DNA of 64,000 nucleotides. Origin: Pandoraea terrae (GTDB lineage Bacteria > Pseudomonadota > Gammaproteobacteria > Burkholderiales > Burkholderiaceae). The position numbers and the translations under genes were made by a program. Under the pieces are notes generated by a model. The model did not search any database. It was not told where the DNA came from and saw only the letters and a list, made by a program, of their open reading frames with translations. This document shows positions 36,835 through 46,563 of the stretch, piece after piece. The stretch spans positions 186,001 through 250,000 of the forward strand of contig NZ_CABPRZ010000001.1 of NCBI RefSeq assembly GCF_902459695.1. The letters run 5' to 3'. How positions within the stretch are numbered: the stretch's first letter is position 1; every line of letters begins with the position of its first letter.

Positions 36835-38700
36835 ATGCGCACCCACGCTCGCGCCATGGCGCCGCTCGCGCTCGCGCCCCTCGCATTGGCGCTCTCTACT
36901 GCAGTCGTTGCACCTTCGGCTTACGCCCAAAGTGCCGACGTCCAACTCGACCCGACGGTCGTGACGGCGTCGCGCACCGAGCAGAAGCTTACCCAAGCCC
37001 TCGCCGCGACGACCGTCATCTCGCGCCAGGATATCGAAAACAGTCAGGAGGCCGACCTGCCGAGCTTGCTGCGCGGCCGGGCCGGCGTCGAGATCGTCCA
37101 GAACGGCGGTCCCGGTACGTCGGCCAGTCTGTTCATGCGCGGCGCCAATTCGAACAGTTCGCTCGTGCTGATCGACGGCGTGCCTGTCAGCTCGGCCACG
37201 CTCGGCACGACGGCGATCGAGCAGCTGCAACTGTCGCAGATCGATCACATCGAAATCGTGCGCGGTAACGTTTCCGCGTTATACGGCTCGCAAGCCGTCG
37301 GCGGCGTGGTGCAGATCTTCACGCGCAAAGGCGGCGACCACGCGCCGCGCATGCACGCCGAAGTCGGTTATGGCCGCTACAACACGACGCAGGCCAATGC
37401 CGGCATCGACGGCGCGCTCGGCGAAGACCACAAGACGCGCTTCAGCCTCAACGTCTCGCGCTTTCATACCGACGGATTCTCTGCGCTGGACCCGCGTTTC
37501 GCACCCAGGGCCAATCCGAACAAGAACGGCTACGACAACACGAGCGTGACGGCCCAGTTATCGCGCCAGTTTGCGCAGGATTGGGAAGTCGGCGCGCGCC
37601 TGTATCAGAGCGATGGCAGCACGAGCTTCGACAACGCCTTCGGCAAACCCACCGACCTCAACGATACTGACAGCCGCGTGCGTCAGTTATCGACCTACGT
37701 CAACGGCCGTGTGACATCGCAATGGCTGACCAAGTTTGCCCTCACGCAGGGCGACGACTATAGCTATACGTACCTGAATGGCAACGGCAACGGCAACGTT
37801 CACACGTCGAGCAGCCAGATCGACTGGCAGAACGAATATGCGCTGAACGCGGAGCATAAGCTGCTCGCGGGGTATACGCGCCTGGAGCAGACGGTCGATG
37901 GTTCGACGGCGTTCGGGCATAACAATCGCCATGTCGATTCCGGCTATGCCGGCTACGAAGGCCAGGTCGGCCGCAACCAGTTCCAGGCAAACGTACGGCG
38001 TGACCAGTACTCGGACTTCGGCGGTGCAAACAGCTACTTCCTCGGCTATGGATTCCTTGTCACCCCGGAGTGGAAGCTGTTCGCCAACGCGTCGAACGCC
38101 TTCCGCGCGCCGACGTTCAACGAACTTTTCTACCCGGGCTTCGGCAATCCGAACGTGCAGCCCGAACGCGCCATCTCGAAGGAGTTGGGCGTGCAATACA
38201 ACGGCGCTTTGGGGCTTGTGCGCCTGACAGCCTTTCAGACCGACTACACGAACTTGATCGCCACGGCGCTGGTCAATGGCCAGTTCCTCGCACAGAACGT
38301 GAAGAAAGCGCGCGTGCAGGGGGCCGAACTGACGTACAGCGCCAACTTGCTGGGCGTCGACGTGCGTGCCTCAGGCACGATGCAAAACCCGACCGACGAG
38401 CAGGCCGGCACGACGCTCCCCCGCCGCGCCCGACGCTTTGCCAACCTGTCGCTATCCAAAGCGTTCGGCAAGATCCGCGTCGGTGGCGATATCGTCTACA
38501 GCGGCGAGCGCATCGACACCGGCGCCCAGCATCTGGGCGCGTATGCCACGGTCAACGTGCAGGCACGGTACGATATCGACAAATCCTGGTATGTTTCCGC
38601 GCATGTCGACAACCTGTTCAACAAGAACTATCAAACCGCCTACGGCTATAACACGCCGGGCACCGCCGCCTACATCACGCTGGGCTGGAAGCAGTTTTGA
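36835..38700 (+). CDS. btuB: TonB-dependent vitamin B12 receptor
   Basis: 621 residues. Signal peptide to about residue 32 (APSAYAQ), TonB-box-like VVTASRTEQKL, plug domain with LPSLLRGRAGVEIVQNGG and IEIVRGNVSALYGSQAVGGVVQIFT, and a beta barrel ending in an aromatic residue (AYITLGWKQF) needed for outer membrane assembly. It imports cobalamin across the outer membrane using TonB. The riboswitch upstream and btuC/btuD downstream support the B12 assignment. The length matches BtuB. Confidence 0.95.
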   Translation: MRTHARAMAPLALAPLALALSTAVVAPSAYAQSADVQLDPTVVTASRTEQKLTQALAATTVISRQDIENSQEADLPSLLRGRAGVEIVQNGGPGTSASLFMRGANSNSSLVLIDGVPVSSATLGTTAIEQLQLSQIDHIEIVRGNVSALYGSQAVGGVVQIFTRKGGDHAPRMHAEVGYGRYNTTQANAGIDGALGEDHKTRFSLNVSRFHTDGFSALDPRFAPRANPNKNGYDNTSVTAQLSRQFAQDWEVGARLYQSDGSTSFDNAFGKPTDLNDTDSRVRQLSTYVNGRVTSQWLTKFALTQGDDYSYTYLNGNGNGNVHTSSSQIDWQNEYALNAEHKLLAGYTRLEQTVDGSTAFGHNNRHVDSGYAGYEGQVGRNQFQANVRRDQYSDFGGANSYFLGYGFLVTPEWKLFANASNAFRAPTFNELFYPGFGNPNVQPERAISKELGVQYNGALGLVRLTAFQTDYTNLIATALVNGQFLAQNVKKARVQGAELTYSANLLGVDVRASGTMQNPTDEQAGTTLPRRARRFANLSLSKAFGKIRVGGDIVYSGERIDTGAQHLGAYATVNVQARYDIDKSWYVSAHVDNLFNKNYQTAYGYNTPGTAAYITLGWKQF

Positions 38701-38752
38701 TGGCGCGCGTCATGCGTAAGCCCGCCTCGATGCCCATGGGGCGGGGCCGCGC

Positions 38753-39748
38753 ATGACGTTGCCGCGGGCGCTTCGCATCTGGGGCCTGTTGGCCGCCGCC
38801 GCACTCGCCGTCTTGACGGTTTCCCTGATGCTCGGCAGCGTGCCGGTCTCGTTCGGCGCGCTCGTCGACCTCGTGTCCGGGCGCGGCGGCGGCATTGCCG
38901 GCGAGGTCGTCATGCGCCTGCGCCTGCCGCGCGCACTGGCCGCATTTGCCTGCGGCGGGCTGCTCGCGAGTGCCGGCGCGATGATGCAGGTGCTTCTGCG
39001 CAATCCGCTCGCCGATCCGTATGTGCTCGGGATTTCCGGGGGCGCCGCCGTGTTCGCGCTGGCGGGGCTGGCGCTGATGCTGCCGTTCGTGTGGGTCCAG
39101 GCCGGTGCCTTTGCGGGCGCGCTGGCCGCCATCGCGCTCGTCATGTCGTTGTCGCACCGCAGTTTCCTGCGCACGGGCGGCCACGACAGCAGTGCGCGCC
39201 TGTTGCTCACCGGCGTCATGCTCGCTGCCGGCATGGGCGCCGTCGCCACGCTGATTCTCACGCTCGCGCCTGACGCCAGCCTGCGCGGCATGCTGTTCTG
39301 GCTCACGGGCGATCTGAACGGCGTGGATTCGGTGGCGTTGCCACTCGGGGCGCTGCTGCTGGCGCTGCTGCTCGTCTGCCCGGTTGCGCATGAATTGAAC
39401 GCCTTGCTGCGCGGCGACGCGGTCGCCCAATCCGTTGGCGTGGCGGTCGGCCGCTTGCGTCTGCGCATCTATCTGGCCGCGTCGCTCGCGACAGCCGTGG
39501 CCGTGACGACGGCAGGATCGATCGGTTTCGTCGGACTCGTCGTCCCCCACCTGCTGCGTCTCGGATTCGGCAACGATCAACGCATGCTGCTGCCGGCCTC
39601 AGCGCTCGGCGGCGGGATTCTGGTCATGGTGGCCGACCTTGCCGCGCGAACGCTGCTGGCGCCGACGCAATTGCCGGTGGGCGCGATCACGGCGCTGATC
39701 GGCGTGCCGGTGTTCCTGTGGCTCCTGTCGAAGCGTCCCCTGCCATGA
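38753..39748 (+). CDS. btuC: cobalamin ABC transporter permease
   Basis: 331 residues of the FecCD/BtuC family with about ten membrane segments. LPRALAAFACGGLLASAGAMMQVLLRNPLADPYVLGISGGA is the family signature, and SIGFVGLVVPHLLR contains the coupling helix. It imports cobalamin (or siderophore) across the inner membrane. Its stop overlaps the btuD start (ATGA). The operon context makes B12 the expected substrate. Confidence 0.92.
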   Translation: MTLPRALRIWGLLAAAALAVLTVSLMLGSVPVSFGALVDLVSGRGGGIAGEVVMRLRLPRALAAFACGGLLASAGAMMQVLLRNPLADPYVLGISGGAAVFALAGLALMLPFVWVQAGAFAGALAAIALVMSLSHRSFLRTGGHDSSARLLLTGVMLAAGMGAVATLILTLAPDASLRGMLFWLTGDLNGVDSVALPLGALLLALLLVCPVAHELNALLRGDAVAQSVGVAVGRLRLRIYLAASLATAVAVTTAGSIGFVGLVVPHLLRLGFGNDQRMLLPASALGGGILVMVADLAARTLLAPTQLPVGAITALIGVPVFLWLLSKRPLP

Positions 39749-40548
39749 GCGAAATCCTTATCGAGACGGCGAAGCTCACACTGTTTGCCGGCACGCGGAA
39801 ATTGCTCGAGGGACTCAATCTGCGCGTCGCTGCAGGCGAATGCTGGTGTCTTGCCGGCCCGAACGGCGCCGGCAAGACGACCCTGCTGAGCACATTGGCG
39901 GGGTTGCGCCCCGTCGGCGTCGCCCACGGTCAGGGACGGATCCTCGTGCAAGGCAGGGCGTTGGCCGAATGGAAGCTCGACAGGCTCTCGCGCGTGCGGG
40001 CGCTGATGCCCCAGCAGACGCACGACGCGTTCGGCGCCACTGCGCTGGAAATCGTGCTCGCAGGCCGTCACCCGTATCTCGCGCAGGGCCGTTGGGGCGC
40101 CTGGGAGAGCGCGTCCGACCTTGCTGCCGCGCATGCCGCGCTCGACGCGGTCGCGATGTCGGCGTTTGCCGAGCGCGACGTGACGACACTCTCGGGGGGC
40201 GAGCGCCAGCGTGTCGCACTCGCGGCCGTGTTCGCGCAACACACGCCGTTGCTCCTGCTCGACGAACCCGTGTCGCACCTCGACCTGCATCACCAGATCG
40301 AATGCCTGGCGTTGTTGGCCGCGCGCGCGGCCGAGAGGACGTCGGCTGCGTTATTCTCTTGCCATGACCTCAATCTGGCGCGGCGTTTCGCGACGCACGC
40401 GCTGCTGCTCGACGGCCGCGGCGGCTGGCGTGCAGGCCCGGCCGGCGAGGTGCTGAGCGCCGAGTATTGCAGCGACGCCTTCGGCTATCCGCTGCGTCTG
40501 ATTCGCGATGGCGAGGACGAAGCGCTTGTACCCGTGCGGCGTGCGTGA
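39745..40548 (+). CDS. btuD: cobalamin ABC transporter ATP-binding protein
   Basis: 267 residues. Walker A GPNGAGKTTLLSTLAG, signature LSGGERQRVALA, Walker B LLLLDEPVSHLD and the switch His in FSCHDLN are all present. It powers the BtuC permease. The start at MSEILIETAKL overlaps the btuC stop by four bases, which indicates coupling. Confidence 0.93.
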   Translation: MSEILIETAKLTLFAGTRKLLEGLNLRVAAGECWCLAGPNGAGKTTLLSTLAGLRPVGVAHGQGRILVQGRALAEWKLDRLSRVRALMPQQTHDAFGATALEIVLAGRHPYLAQGRWGAWESASDLAAAHAALDAVAMSAFAERDVTTLSGGERQRVALAAVFAQHTPLLLLDEPVSHLDLHHQIECLALLAARAAERTSAALFSCHDLNLARRFATHALLLDGRGGWRAGPAGEVLSAEYCSDAFGYPLRLIRDGEDEALVPVRRA

Positions 40549-40601
40549 CCCCATGCGGGGTTGCGCGTTTTCCATCATTCGTCATTGACTTACCGCTATC
40601 C

Positions 40602-41252
40602 ATGACAACAGACACCTCTGATATTCCTGACGGTTCCGAGATCCCGGCCGACGACGGCCGCAACGAGCGTCATCGCGCGCGCATGGTGCGCAAGAAGGCC
40701 GTCATTGACGACAAGATCGCACAGGCAACACGCGACTGCGGCGTCATTGTCGTCACGACGGGCAACGGCAAGGGCAAGTCGAGCTCCGGTTTCGGCATGG
40801 CGGTCCGAGCCATGGGGCACGGCATGAAAGTCGGCATCGTCCAGTTCATCAAGGGCGCCATTCCCACCGGCGAAGAGAAATTCCTGCGCCGCTTTCCGGA
40901 CGAGTGCCAGTTCTTCGTCATGGGCGAAGGCTACACGTGGAATACGCAGGACCGCACACGCGATATCGCCAAGGCGGAAGCGGCGTGGGCGCAGGCACGT
41001 GCGTTGTTGCGCGATCCGGAGATCGGGCTGGTTTTGCTCGACGAGTTGAATATCGCGCTCAAACTCGGCTACCTCGATTGTGCCGCGGTGATCGCGGACC
41101 TCGAGGCGCGTGCGCCGATGCAGCATGTGGTGATCACCGGCCGTGGCGCGCCGCAGGCGCTGATTGACGCGGCGCACACGGTGACGGACATGACGCCGGT
41201 CAAGCACGCTTTCGCGCAGGGCATTCGCGCGCAAGCCGGCGTGGAGATGTAA
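40602..41252 (+). CDS. cobO: cob(I)yrinic acid a,c-diamide adenosyltransferase
   Basis: 216 residues, BtuR/CobO family. It attaches the adenosyl group from ATP to cob(I)alamin or its precursors. The P-loop [36 protein letters not shown] and [15 protein letters not shown] are family hallmarks. The start is MTTDTSDIP. It is followed by cobT with a two-base gap. Confidence 0.96.
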   Translation: MTTDTSDIPDGSEIPADDGRNERHRARMVRKKAVIDDKIAQATRDCGVIVVTTGNGKGKSSSGFGMAVRAMGHGMKVGIVQFIKGAIPTGEEKFLRRFPDECQFFVMGEGYTWNTQDRTRDIAKAEAAWAQARALLRDPEIGLVLLDELNIALKLGYLDCAAVIADLEARAPMQHVVITGRGAPQALIDAAHTVTDMTPVKHAFAQGIRAQAGVEM

Positions 41253-41254
41253 CG

Positions 41255-42355
41255 ATGACGGCCGTGCCTACCCTCGACACGCTTCCCGATCTGCTGGCGG
41301 TCCGTTCGCCGGATGCCGCGCTGGACGGCGTATTGCAACACGCGATCGACAGCAAGACGAAACCGCCGGGCAGCCTCGGCGCGCTCGAGCGCGTGGCGGC
41401 GCAAATCGGACGAATTCAACACACGGTCACGCCAACGTTGTCGCGGCCGGCCATGCTGGTGTTTGCCGGCGATCACGGCATCGTTGCGGCAGGCGTGAGC
41501 CCGTATCCGCAGGCCGTGACCGCGCAGATGGTCCTGAATTTTCTCGCGGGCGGCGCGGCCATCAACGTGTTCTGCCGTGCCAATGCGATCGCGCTGGAGG
41601 TCGTCAATGCCGGCGTGGCGTCAACGTTTCCGTCGCATCCGTCGCTCGTCGACATTCCCGTGGCGCCCGGTACGCGAAATTTCCTGACGACGCCTGCGAT
41701 GACCCGCGCGCAACTGGAGACGGCCATGCTGGCCGGCGCGGCGCGCGTGGCCGCGCACGCGGCGCTCGGCACGCGCATGATCGGTTTCGGTGAAATGGGC
41801 ATCGGCAATACGTCGGCGGCCGCTTGCCTGATGCAGCGGCTCACAGGGCTGCCGCTCGCGGCGTGTGTCGGGCGCGGCACCGGCGTGGACGATGCGGGGC
41901 TCGCGCGCAAGCAGGCGGTGCTGGCGCAGGCGTTGGCCGCGCACGCGCCTGCGCTTGACGCGCTCGATACGCTCGCCACGTTTGGCGGGTTCGAAATTGC
42001 CATGATGACCGGCGCGTATCTCGCGGCGGCGCGGCTGGGGCTGGTGATCGTGGTCGACGGGTTCATCAGCACGTCGGCGCTGCTCGTGGCGCATCGGCTG
42101 GCGCCGGCCGTGCTCGAGTACTGTGTGTTTGCCCATGCCTCCGACGAGGCCGGTCATCGCGCAATGCTCGACGCCCTGGGCGCACAGCCGCTGCTGCAAC
42201 TGGGCCTGCGCCTGGGCGAAGGAACCGGAGCGGCCCTGGCGATGCCGTTGGTCCAAGCTGCGGCCGCATTCCTGTGCGAGATGGCGACGTTCGAAGGCGC
42301 GGGCGTGAGCGATCGCGGTGAAGCCGACGCCGCGGCCGGCCCGGCGCGGCACTGA
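41255..42355 (+). CDS. cobT: nicotinate-nucleotide-dimethylbenzimidazole phosphoribosyltransferase
   Basis: 366 residues. CobT makes alpha-ribazole phosphate from dimethylbenzimidazole and nicotinate mononucleotide. Markers: [60 protein letters not shown] and the catalytic [13 protein letters not shown]. The length is right for the family. Its stop overlaps the cobS start by one base (TGATG). Confidence 0.97.
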   Translation: MTAVPTLDTLPDLLAVRSPDAALDGVLQHAIDSKTKPPGSLGALERVAAQIGRIQHTVTPTLSRPAMLVFAGDHGIVAAGVSPYPQAVTAQMVLNFLAGGAAINVFCRANAIALEVVNAGVASTFPSHPSLVDIPVAPGTRNFLTTPAMTRAQLETAMLAGAARVAAHAALGTRMIGFGEMGIGNTSAAACLMQRLTGLPLAACVGRGTGVDDAGLARKQAVLAQALAAHAPALDALDTLATFGGFEIAMMTGAYLAAARLGLVIVVDGFISTSALLVAHRLAPAVLEYCVFAHASDEAGHRAMLDALGAQPLLQLGLRLGEGTGAALAMPLVQAAAAFLCEMATFEGAGVSDRGEADAAAGPARH

Positions 42356-43158
42356 TGAACCGCCCTGCATCCCGGGTGTTGCCGCGCTCCCTTCACCGCG
42401 CGCGGGAAGAGCTCAGGTATTTCCTGACGGCGCTCGGCTATTTCACGCGGGTGCCGATTCCGGCGTGGGTCGGTCACGCCCCTGAACAGCTGAATGCGGC
42501 GACGCGCTATTTCCCGCTCGTGGGCGTGGGCGTCGGCGCGTGTGTCGCCGCATTGACGGCGTCGTCGGGCCATCTCTGGCCGCCCGGCGTGGCGATCGCG
42601 CTCGGCATGGCGGCGAGTCTGCTGTTGACCGGTGCGTTTCACGAGGACGGGCTGGCCGATTCGGTGGACGCCTTCGGCGGCGGCATGACGCGCGAGCGCA
42701 CGCTCGACATCATGCACGATTCACGCATCGGCACTTTCGGGGCCGCCGCGCTGATCCTCGCGCTGCTGCTCAAGTGGGCGACGCTCGCATCGGTCCAGGC
42801 ACGCTACGGCTGGGCGGGATTCGGCGTCGTGACGATTGGCGCGCATGCCGCGAGCCGCGCTGCCGCCATCAGCCTGATGCGCACGCTCGATTACGTGCGC
42901 GCGCAGGGCAAGGCGAAGCCGGTGGCGCAGCGGCTCGGCGCGGGCAGTCTGCTGTTCGGTGTGCTGTGCAGCGTGCCGTGGCTATTCTGGCCCGATTGGC
43001 GTGCGGGTCTGACCGCCGTCGCCGTGTTGATCTTGCTGCGCAGCGGGCTCGTGCGCTACTTCGATCGGCGCCTTGGCGGCTACACCGGCGACTGCCTCGG
43101 TTTCGCGCAGCAGTTGGCAGAACTGTCGATTTACCTGACGGTATGTGCATGGATCTGA
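42355..43158 (+). CDS. cobS: adenosylcobinamide-GDP ribazoletransferase
   Basis: 267 residues with several membrane helices. CobS joins adenosylcobinamide-GDP and alpha-ribazole (or its phosphate). The metal-binding motif HEDGLADSVDAFGGG and FTRVPIPAWVGHAPEQLNAATRYFPLVG are characteristic. It sits in the inner membrane. It overlaps cobT by one base and cobC by ten. Confidence 0.95.
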   Translation: MNRPASRVLPRSLHRAREELRYFLTALGYFTRVPIPAWVGHAPEQLNAATRYFPLVGVGVGACVAALTASSGHLWPPGVAIALGMAASLLLTGAFHEDGLADSVDAFGGGMTRERTLDIMHDSRIGTFGAAALILALLLKWATLASVQARYGWAGFGVVTIGAHAASRAAAISLMRTLDYVRAQGKAKPVAQRLGAGSLLFGVLCSVPWLFWPDWRAGLTAVAVLILLRSGLVRYFDRRLGGYTGDCLGFAQQLAELSIYLTVCAWI

Positions 43159-43754
43159 TCCTGATGCGCCATCCGCCGCCAGATGTGGCCGAGGGCATTT
43201 GCTACGGCAGCAGCGACGTGCCCGTCGATGCCACCAAGCTCGACGCGTGCCTGGCCACGATGCGCGCACGGCTTGCCGATAGGCTGGGCGACGCCGTGCC
43301 CGCGGTCATGCACGCGAGTCCACTGCATCGTGCGCGGATCGCCGCCTTGCATCTGGCGCTTCCCTACGATCTGCCGGTCAGGGAAGACGCGCGGCTTGCC
43401 GAGATTCATTTCGGCGAGTGGGAAATGCAGCCATGGCAGGATGTCGTGCGCGCGGAGCTCGAACGCTGGGCGGAAGATCCGGAGCACGGCGGTGCGCCGG
43501 GGGGCGAGTCGGCGGCGCAAGTGGCTTCGCGGCTCGCTGCGTGGCTCGCTGCGACGCGTGCCGCCGGCGAAAGCGCCGAAAGCGGCGGACCCCACGTCGT
43601 CGTGGCGCACGCCGGGCCGATCCGCCTGCTCACAGCGCATGTGCTCGGCTTGCCGGTACTGGGCTGCCTGCGTTGGCCGATCGCCTTCGGCGGACTTTGC
43701 CGCGTGACGATCGGTGCCGATGGCCGCGGGCAGCTCGTGCACTGGAACGTTTAG
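43149..43754 (+). CDS. cobC: alpha-ribazole phosphatase (histidine phosphatase family)
   Basis: 201 residues. The phosphohistidine motif appears as LMRHPPPD (family RHG with Pro in place of Gly), with LAEIHFGEWEMQPW and VVAHAGPIR supplying the other active-site residues. It removes the phosphate from alpha-ribazole-5'-phosphate or adenosylcobalamin-5'-phosphate. The start lies within the last ten bases of cobS, which fits coupling. The family is broad, but the position among cobT and cobS supports the role. Confidence 0.85.
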   Translation: MDLILMRHPPPDVAEGICYGSSDVPVDATKLDACLATMRARLADRLGDAVPAVMHASPLHRARIAALHLALPYDLPVREDARLAEIHFGEWEMQPWQDVVRAELERWAEDPEHGGAPGGESAAQVASRLAAWLAATRAAGESAESGGPHVVVAHAGPIRLLTAHVLGLPVLGCLRWPIAFGGLCRVTIGADGRGQLVHWNV

Positions 43755-43815
43755 GAACATTTCACGCGGATATCGGACTCGCGTTGCGCTGCGCATTCAC
43801 CCGTGCCGGGCCGCT

Positions 43816-44745
43816 TCAACGCTTGTCGCCGCGTCGCTGGCGCACCAGATCGAGGTCCTCGCACATCGTCTTTGCGCCTTGCAGAATGCGCGGTGCGGGA
43901 CGATTGATCAGATCGCCGTCGATCCCGAACAGATTGTTGTTCGCCACGGCCGGCAATTGAGGCCATTTGCGCCAATTGTCGAGCGTCGCCAGCGGTTTGT
44001 CCGTCGACGTGGCCCCCGGCGTGGCGGTGAACATCGCCTCGGGGCGTGCAGCCAGCACGGCCTCGATGCTCACGCGCGGGACCAGCGCCGACTCCTCGCT
44101 GAAGATGTTGCGTCCGCCGCACAGGCGAATCACATCGCTCACCATATGCGTACCGTTGAGTGTCATCAACGGTTGCGTCCACACCTGATAGAAGACCGAT
44201 ACGGGCGCACGGGCCGCGTAGCGCATGCGGAGCGTCTCGTAGTCCTGCCGGAACTGGTTGGCGGAAATCTGCGCCGCGGCCGGCGTGCCCGTGAGTGTGC
44301 CCAGCCGCTCGATGGCGCCGGGCAGATCCGTCAGATGTTTCGGCTCGCTGTAGAACAGCGGGAGTCCCAGCGTGCGCAGGCGATCCACTTGCCGTTGCGA
44401 GTTGCCGTGCATCCACACGACAAGCAGGTCGGGCTTGAGCGCAATGATGCGTTCGAGGTCGAGCGCGCTGTTGTCGCCCACGCGCGTGATCTTGCGCGCG
44501 GCCTCGGGGTAGTCGGCGTAGGCAACGGTACCGACGATGCGATCGCCGGCGCCTGCGGCGAACAGCAGCTCGGTCGCATGTGGCGACAGGCTGATGATGC
44601 GTTTGGCCGGCGCGGGCAGGGTGACGGTGGCGCCGGTGTCGTCCTTGACCGAGATCTGGGCGTGCGCGGCAACGGCCGTGCAGCTGAGGGCCACGGCGGC
44701 CAGGGCAGTCCATGTCGTGCGCGAACGGCAAAGCGGCGCAGCCAT
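43816..44745 (-). CDS. btuF: cobalamin-binding periplasmic protein
   Basis: About 309 residues from the chosen start. Signal peptide MAAPLCRSRTTWTALAAVALSCTAVAAHAQ, then a class III solute-binding fold with RIISLSPHATELLFAAGAGDRIVG near the N-terminus and the KPDLLVVW and VFYQVWTQPLMTLNG segments. BtuF delivers B12 to BtuCD. It is transcribed towards the btu operon on the opposite strand. The frame continues to 44820, so starts at 44805 or 44820 cannot be excluded; 44745 gives the best signal peptide. Confidence 0.9.
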   Translation of the reverse strand: MAAPLCRSRTTWTALAAVALSCTAVAAHAQISVKDDTGATVTLPAPAKRIISLSPHATELLFAAGAGDRIVGTVAYADYPEAARKITRVGDNSALDLERIIALKPDLLVVWMHGNSQRQVDRLRTLGLPLFYSEPKHLTDLPGAIERLGTLTGTPAAAQISANQFRQDYETLRMRYAARAPVSVFYQVWTQPLMTLNGTHMVSDVIRLCGGRNIFSEESALVPRVSIEAVLAARPEAMFTATPGATSTDKPLATLDNWRKWPQLPAVANNNLFGIDGDLINRPAPRILQGAKTMCEDLDLVRQRRGDKR

Positions 44746-44937
44746 TGCCGCCGTGTCGGGCAGAGGGGCGCAGTCGGGAACGGCGGGCGTTGAGCGGGAC
44801 AGCATGAACCTCAGGGACATCGGGCGGCCGGCGTATGGATTGGATGAAACGCCATTGTCGGGGATGCCACGGGATCCAACAACCTCGCCGGGACCGTCCG
44901 CAGGTGTGAAATCCGCACGAACTCGCGAGGTAAACGA

Positions 44938-45008
44938 CTACGCCCCCGGTGCCGGCGAGGCAATCGGGGGCGTAGTGACCGCAGCCGTGCGGCCCGGCAT
45001 CGCCGGGC
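44938..45008 (-). other. two GC-rich hairpins after the small lipoprotein gene
   Basis: CTACGCCCCCG (from about 44938) pairs with CGGGGGCGTAG (to about 44975), and GCCCGGC pairs with GCCGGGC around 44992-45008. Both lie just downstream of the small lipoprotein gene and could end its transcript, but T-runs are poor. Confidence 0.45.
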
Positions 45009-45019
45009 CTTGCGAGGCG

Positions 45020-45241
45020 TCAGTTCGAGGCCGGTGCCGGCGCAGCAGCGCCCGCATCGCTGGCGGCCATCGCCGGGGCTGCGCCTGCGTCGCTCGCGGC
45101 GCCGCCGGCAGCCGGCGCCATTTGCGACGTCGAGCCCGAATCGCCTGACGGCGCAGCGGCTTTTTCTTCCTTCTTGGAACAGCCCACCGTCACAACGGCG
45201 GCAGTCAACAGGGTGGCAAGCAACAGAGGAAGCTTTTTCAT
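45020..45241 (-). CDS. small Ala-rich lipoprotein
   Basis: 73 residues. A signal peptide with a lipobox (LLTAAVVTVGC, Cys21) is followed by a short charged KKEEK stretch and an Ala/Gly/Pro/Ser-rich, probably disordered tail with repeats of ASDAGAA. It should be a lipid-anchored envelope protein of unknown function. A clear ribosome site (AAAGGAC) precedes the ATG. It is flanked by btuF and cobD, but nothing connects it to cobalamin. Confidence 0.8.
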   Translation of the reverse strand: MKKLPLLLATLLTAAVVTVGCSKKEEKAAAPSGDSGSTSQMAPAAGGAASDAGAAPAMAASDAGAAAPAPASN

Positions 45242-45371
45242 GTGGTCGTCCTTTTATATGGGGGAGAAACCCTTGCGAAAGAAACCTCAGTTTACCGGCG
45301 CAGGTTGACGAGGAATGTCAGCATTTGTTGCAAAAATGATTCAATTTGTAACGAATTGACAGAAAAAGGCT

Positions 45372-45473
45372 TTAAGGTAATGCGTTGTAATGTACCAGCT
45401 CGTCGCCCTGAAAGCCTTTGTCCACGCATTGGATGTCGATGAAATCGGACAGTTCCCAACGCTGACCCGTTCG
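45372..45473 (-). pseudogene. orphan C-terminal coding-like segment
   Basis: 33 codons end in a TAA at 45372-45374 and contain WELSDFIDIQCVDKG and ELVHYNALP, which look like real protein. The frame opens directly after a TGA (45474-45476) and has no ATG, GTG or TTG start upstream of the good part. It may be the relict 3' end of a gene, or chance. The rest of the 284-base gap 45242-45525 shows no gene. Confidence 0.3.
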
Positions 45474-45525
45474 TCAGGTGCGCTTGCGGAATGAAAGCGG
45501 CGCGTGGCCCGGCGGGGACCGTCCG

Positions 45526-46563
45526 CTATGGACCGCGGCGCGGCACGCCGAGTGTGCCGATGGCGTTCTCCAAGCGCGTCCATTCGGTGGGCGTGCCGGG
45601 CAAGCCCACGCGCAGGCTCGGCATTGTCTCACCGTTTGCACCCTGCGGCAGCGGATCGAACAAACGCGTCCAGATCCCGAGTTGTGCCAACGCCGCATGC
45701 CATGCCGGCGCCAGCGGATGGGGTATCCACGCAAACAGTGCCATACCGCGCACCGGCAAGCCGCCGCGCGCCAACATGCCGGCCAGTCGTGTGCCGTCTG
45801 TCAGCAACCGGGCGCGCGTGGTGGCCTGCCAGACGGTATCGGCCAACGCGTGACGTACGACGAAACGTGCAGGGCCGTTGACCGTCCAGGCGCCGAGCGC
45901 GTGTGCGATACGTTGCGCCCATACTGGCTCGGCCAGCACGAATCCGGCGCGCACGCCTGCCAGTCCGAAGAATTTTCCGACCGAGCGCAGGACAATGAGG
46001 CCCGGTTCGCCAACCGAGCGCGCGAGGCTCGCGTCGGGCGAAACGTCGCCGAATGCTTCGTCGAGGATGAGCATGCCGCCGCGTGCCGCGAGCTGCATCT
46101 GCCATGCACGCAGCGTCGGCACCGGCACGACGTCGGTCGTCGGATTGTTCGGATTCACGCAGACGACGTAATCGGCATCCGGCAGCGCCGCGTGCGGGCC
46201 GGGCCAGGCGACAGGCGTATGTCCGGCGGCAGCAAACGCGGGCGCGTACTCGCTGTAGGTGAGCGGGGCGATGGCGACGCGTCCGGGGCGCAGCAGACGC
46301 GGCAACGTGCGAATCACCGCCTGGCTTCCGGCGGCGGCCGCGATATGCGATGCAGGCACCCCGTAGTACGCCGATGCGGTGTCGCGCAGACCATCGTCGT
46401 CGTCAGGCAGGCGTTGCCACGCCTGCGCGGGTATCGGCGGCACCGGGTAACCGTGCGGATTGATGCCCGTCGAGAGGTCCAGCCAGTCTTCGCGCGGGCG
46501 GTCGTAGCGGCGAACCGCATCGCCGAGATTGCCGCCGTGACGCGGCGTGCAGGTATCGTTCAT
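45526..46563 (-). CDS. cobD: threonine-phosphate decarboxylase (PLP)
   Basis: 345 residues of the class I/II aminotransferase fold. The PLP lysine lies in SVGKFFGLAGVRAGF, and NPNNPTTDVVPV, RGGMLILDEAFGDVSP and LDLSTGINPHGYP are family features. It makes (R)-1-amino-2-propanol O-phosphate, the linker of the nucleotide loop. The gene is called cobD in Salmonella and cobC in Pseudomonas. ATG 46563 overlaps the cbiB stop by one base; the GTG three bases before it is an alternative start. Confidence 0.92.
   Translation of the reverse strand: MNDTCTPRHGGNLGDAVRRYDRPREDWLDLSTGINPHGYPVPPIPAQAWQRLPDDDDGLRDTASAYYGVPASHIAAAAGSQAVIRTLPRLLRPGRVAIAPLTYSEYAPAFAAAGHTPVAWPGPHAALPDADYVVCVNPNNPTTDVVPVPTLRAWQMQLAARGGMLILDEAFGDVSPDASLARSVGEPGLIVLRSVGKFFGLAGVRAGFVLAEPVWAQRIAHALGAWTVNGPARFVVRHALADTVWQATTRARLLTDGTRLAGMLARGGLPVRGMALFAWIPHPLAPAWHAALAQLGIWTRLFDPLPQGANGETMPSLRVGLPGTPTEWTRLENAIGTLGVPRRGP

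Noticed and set aside
40549-40601. small CCCC-ATGC-GGGG hairpin between btuD and cobO as a terminator
   Set aside because: Only five pairs and a weak T-run; the genes belong to one continuous operon.
45242-45442. 66-codon plus-strand reading frame
   Set aside because: No ribosome site, atypical composition (Cys/Arg-rich) and no protein-like features; overlaps the upstream region of the small lipoprotein gene.
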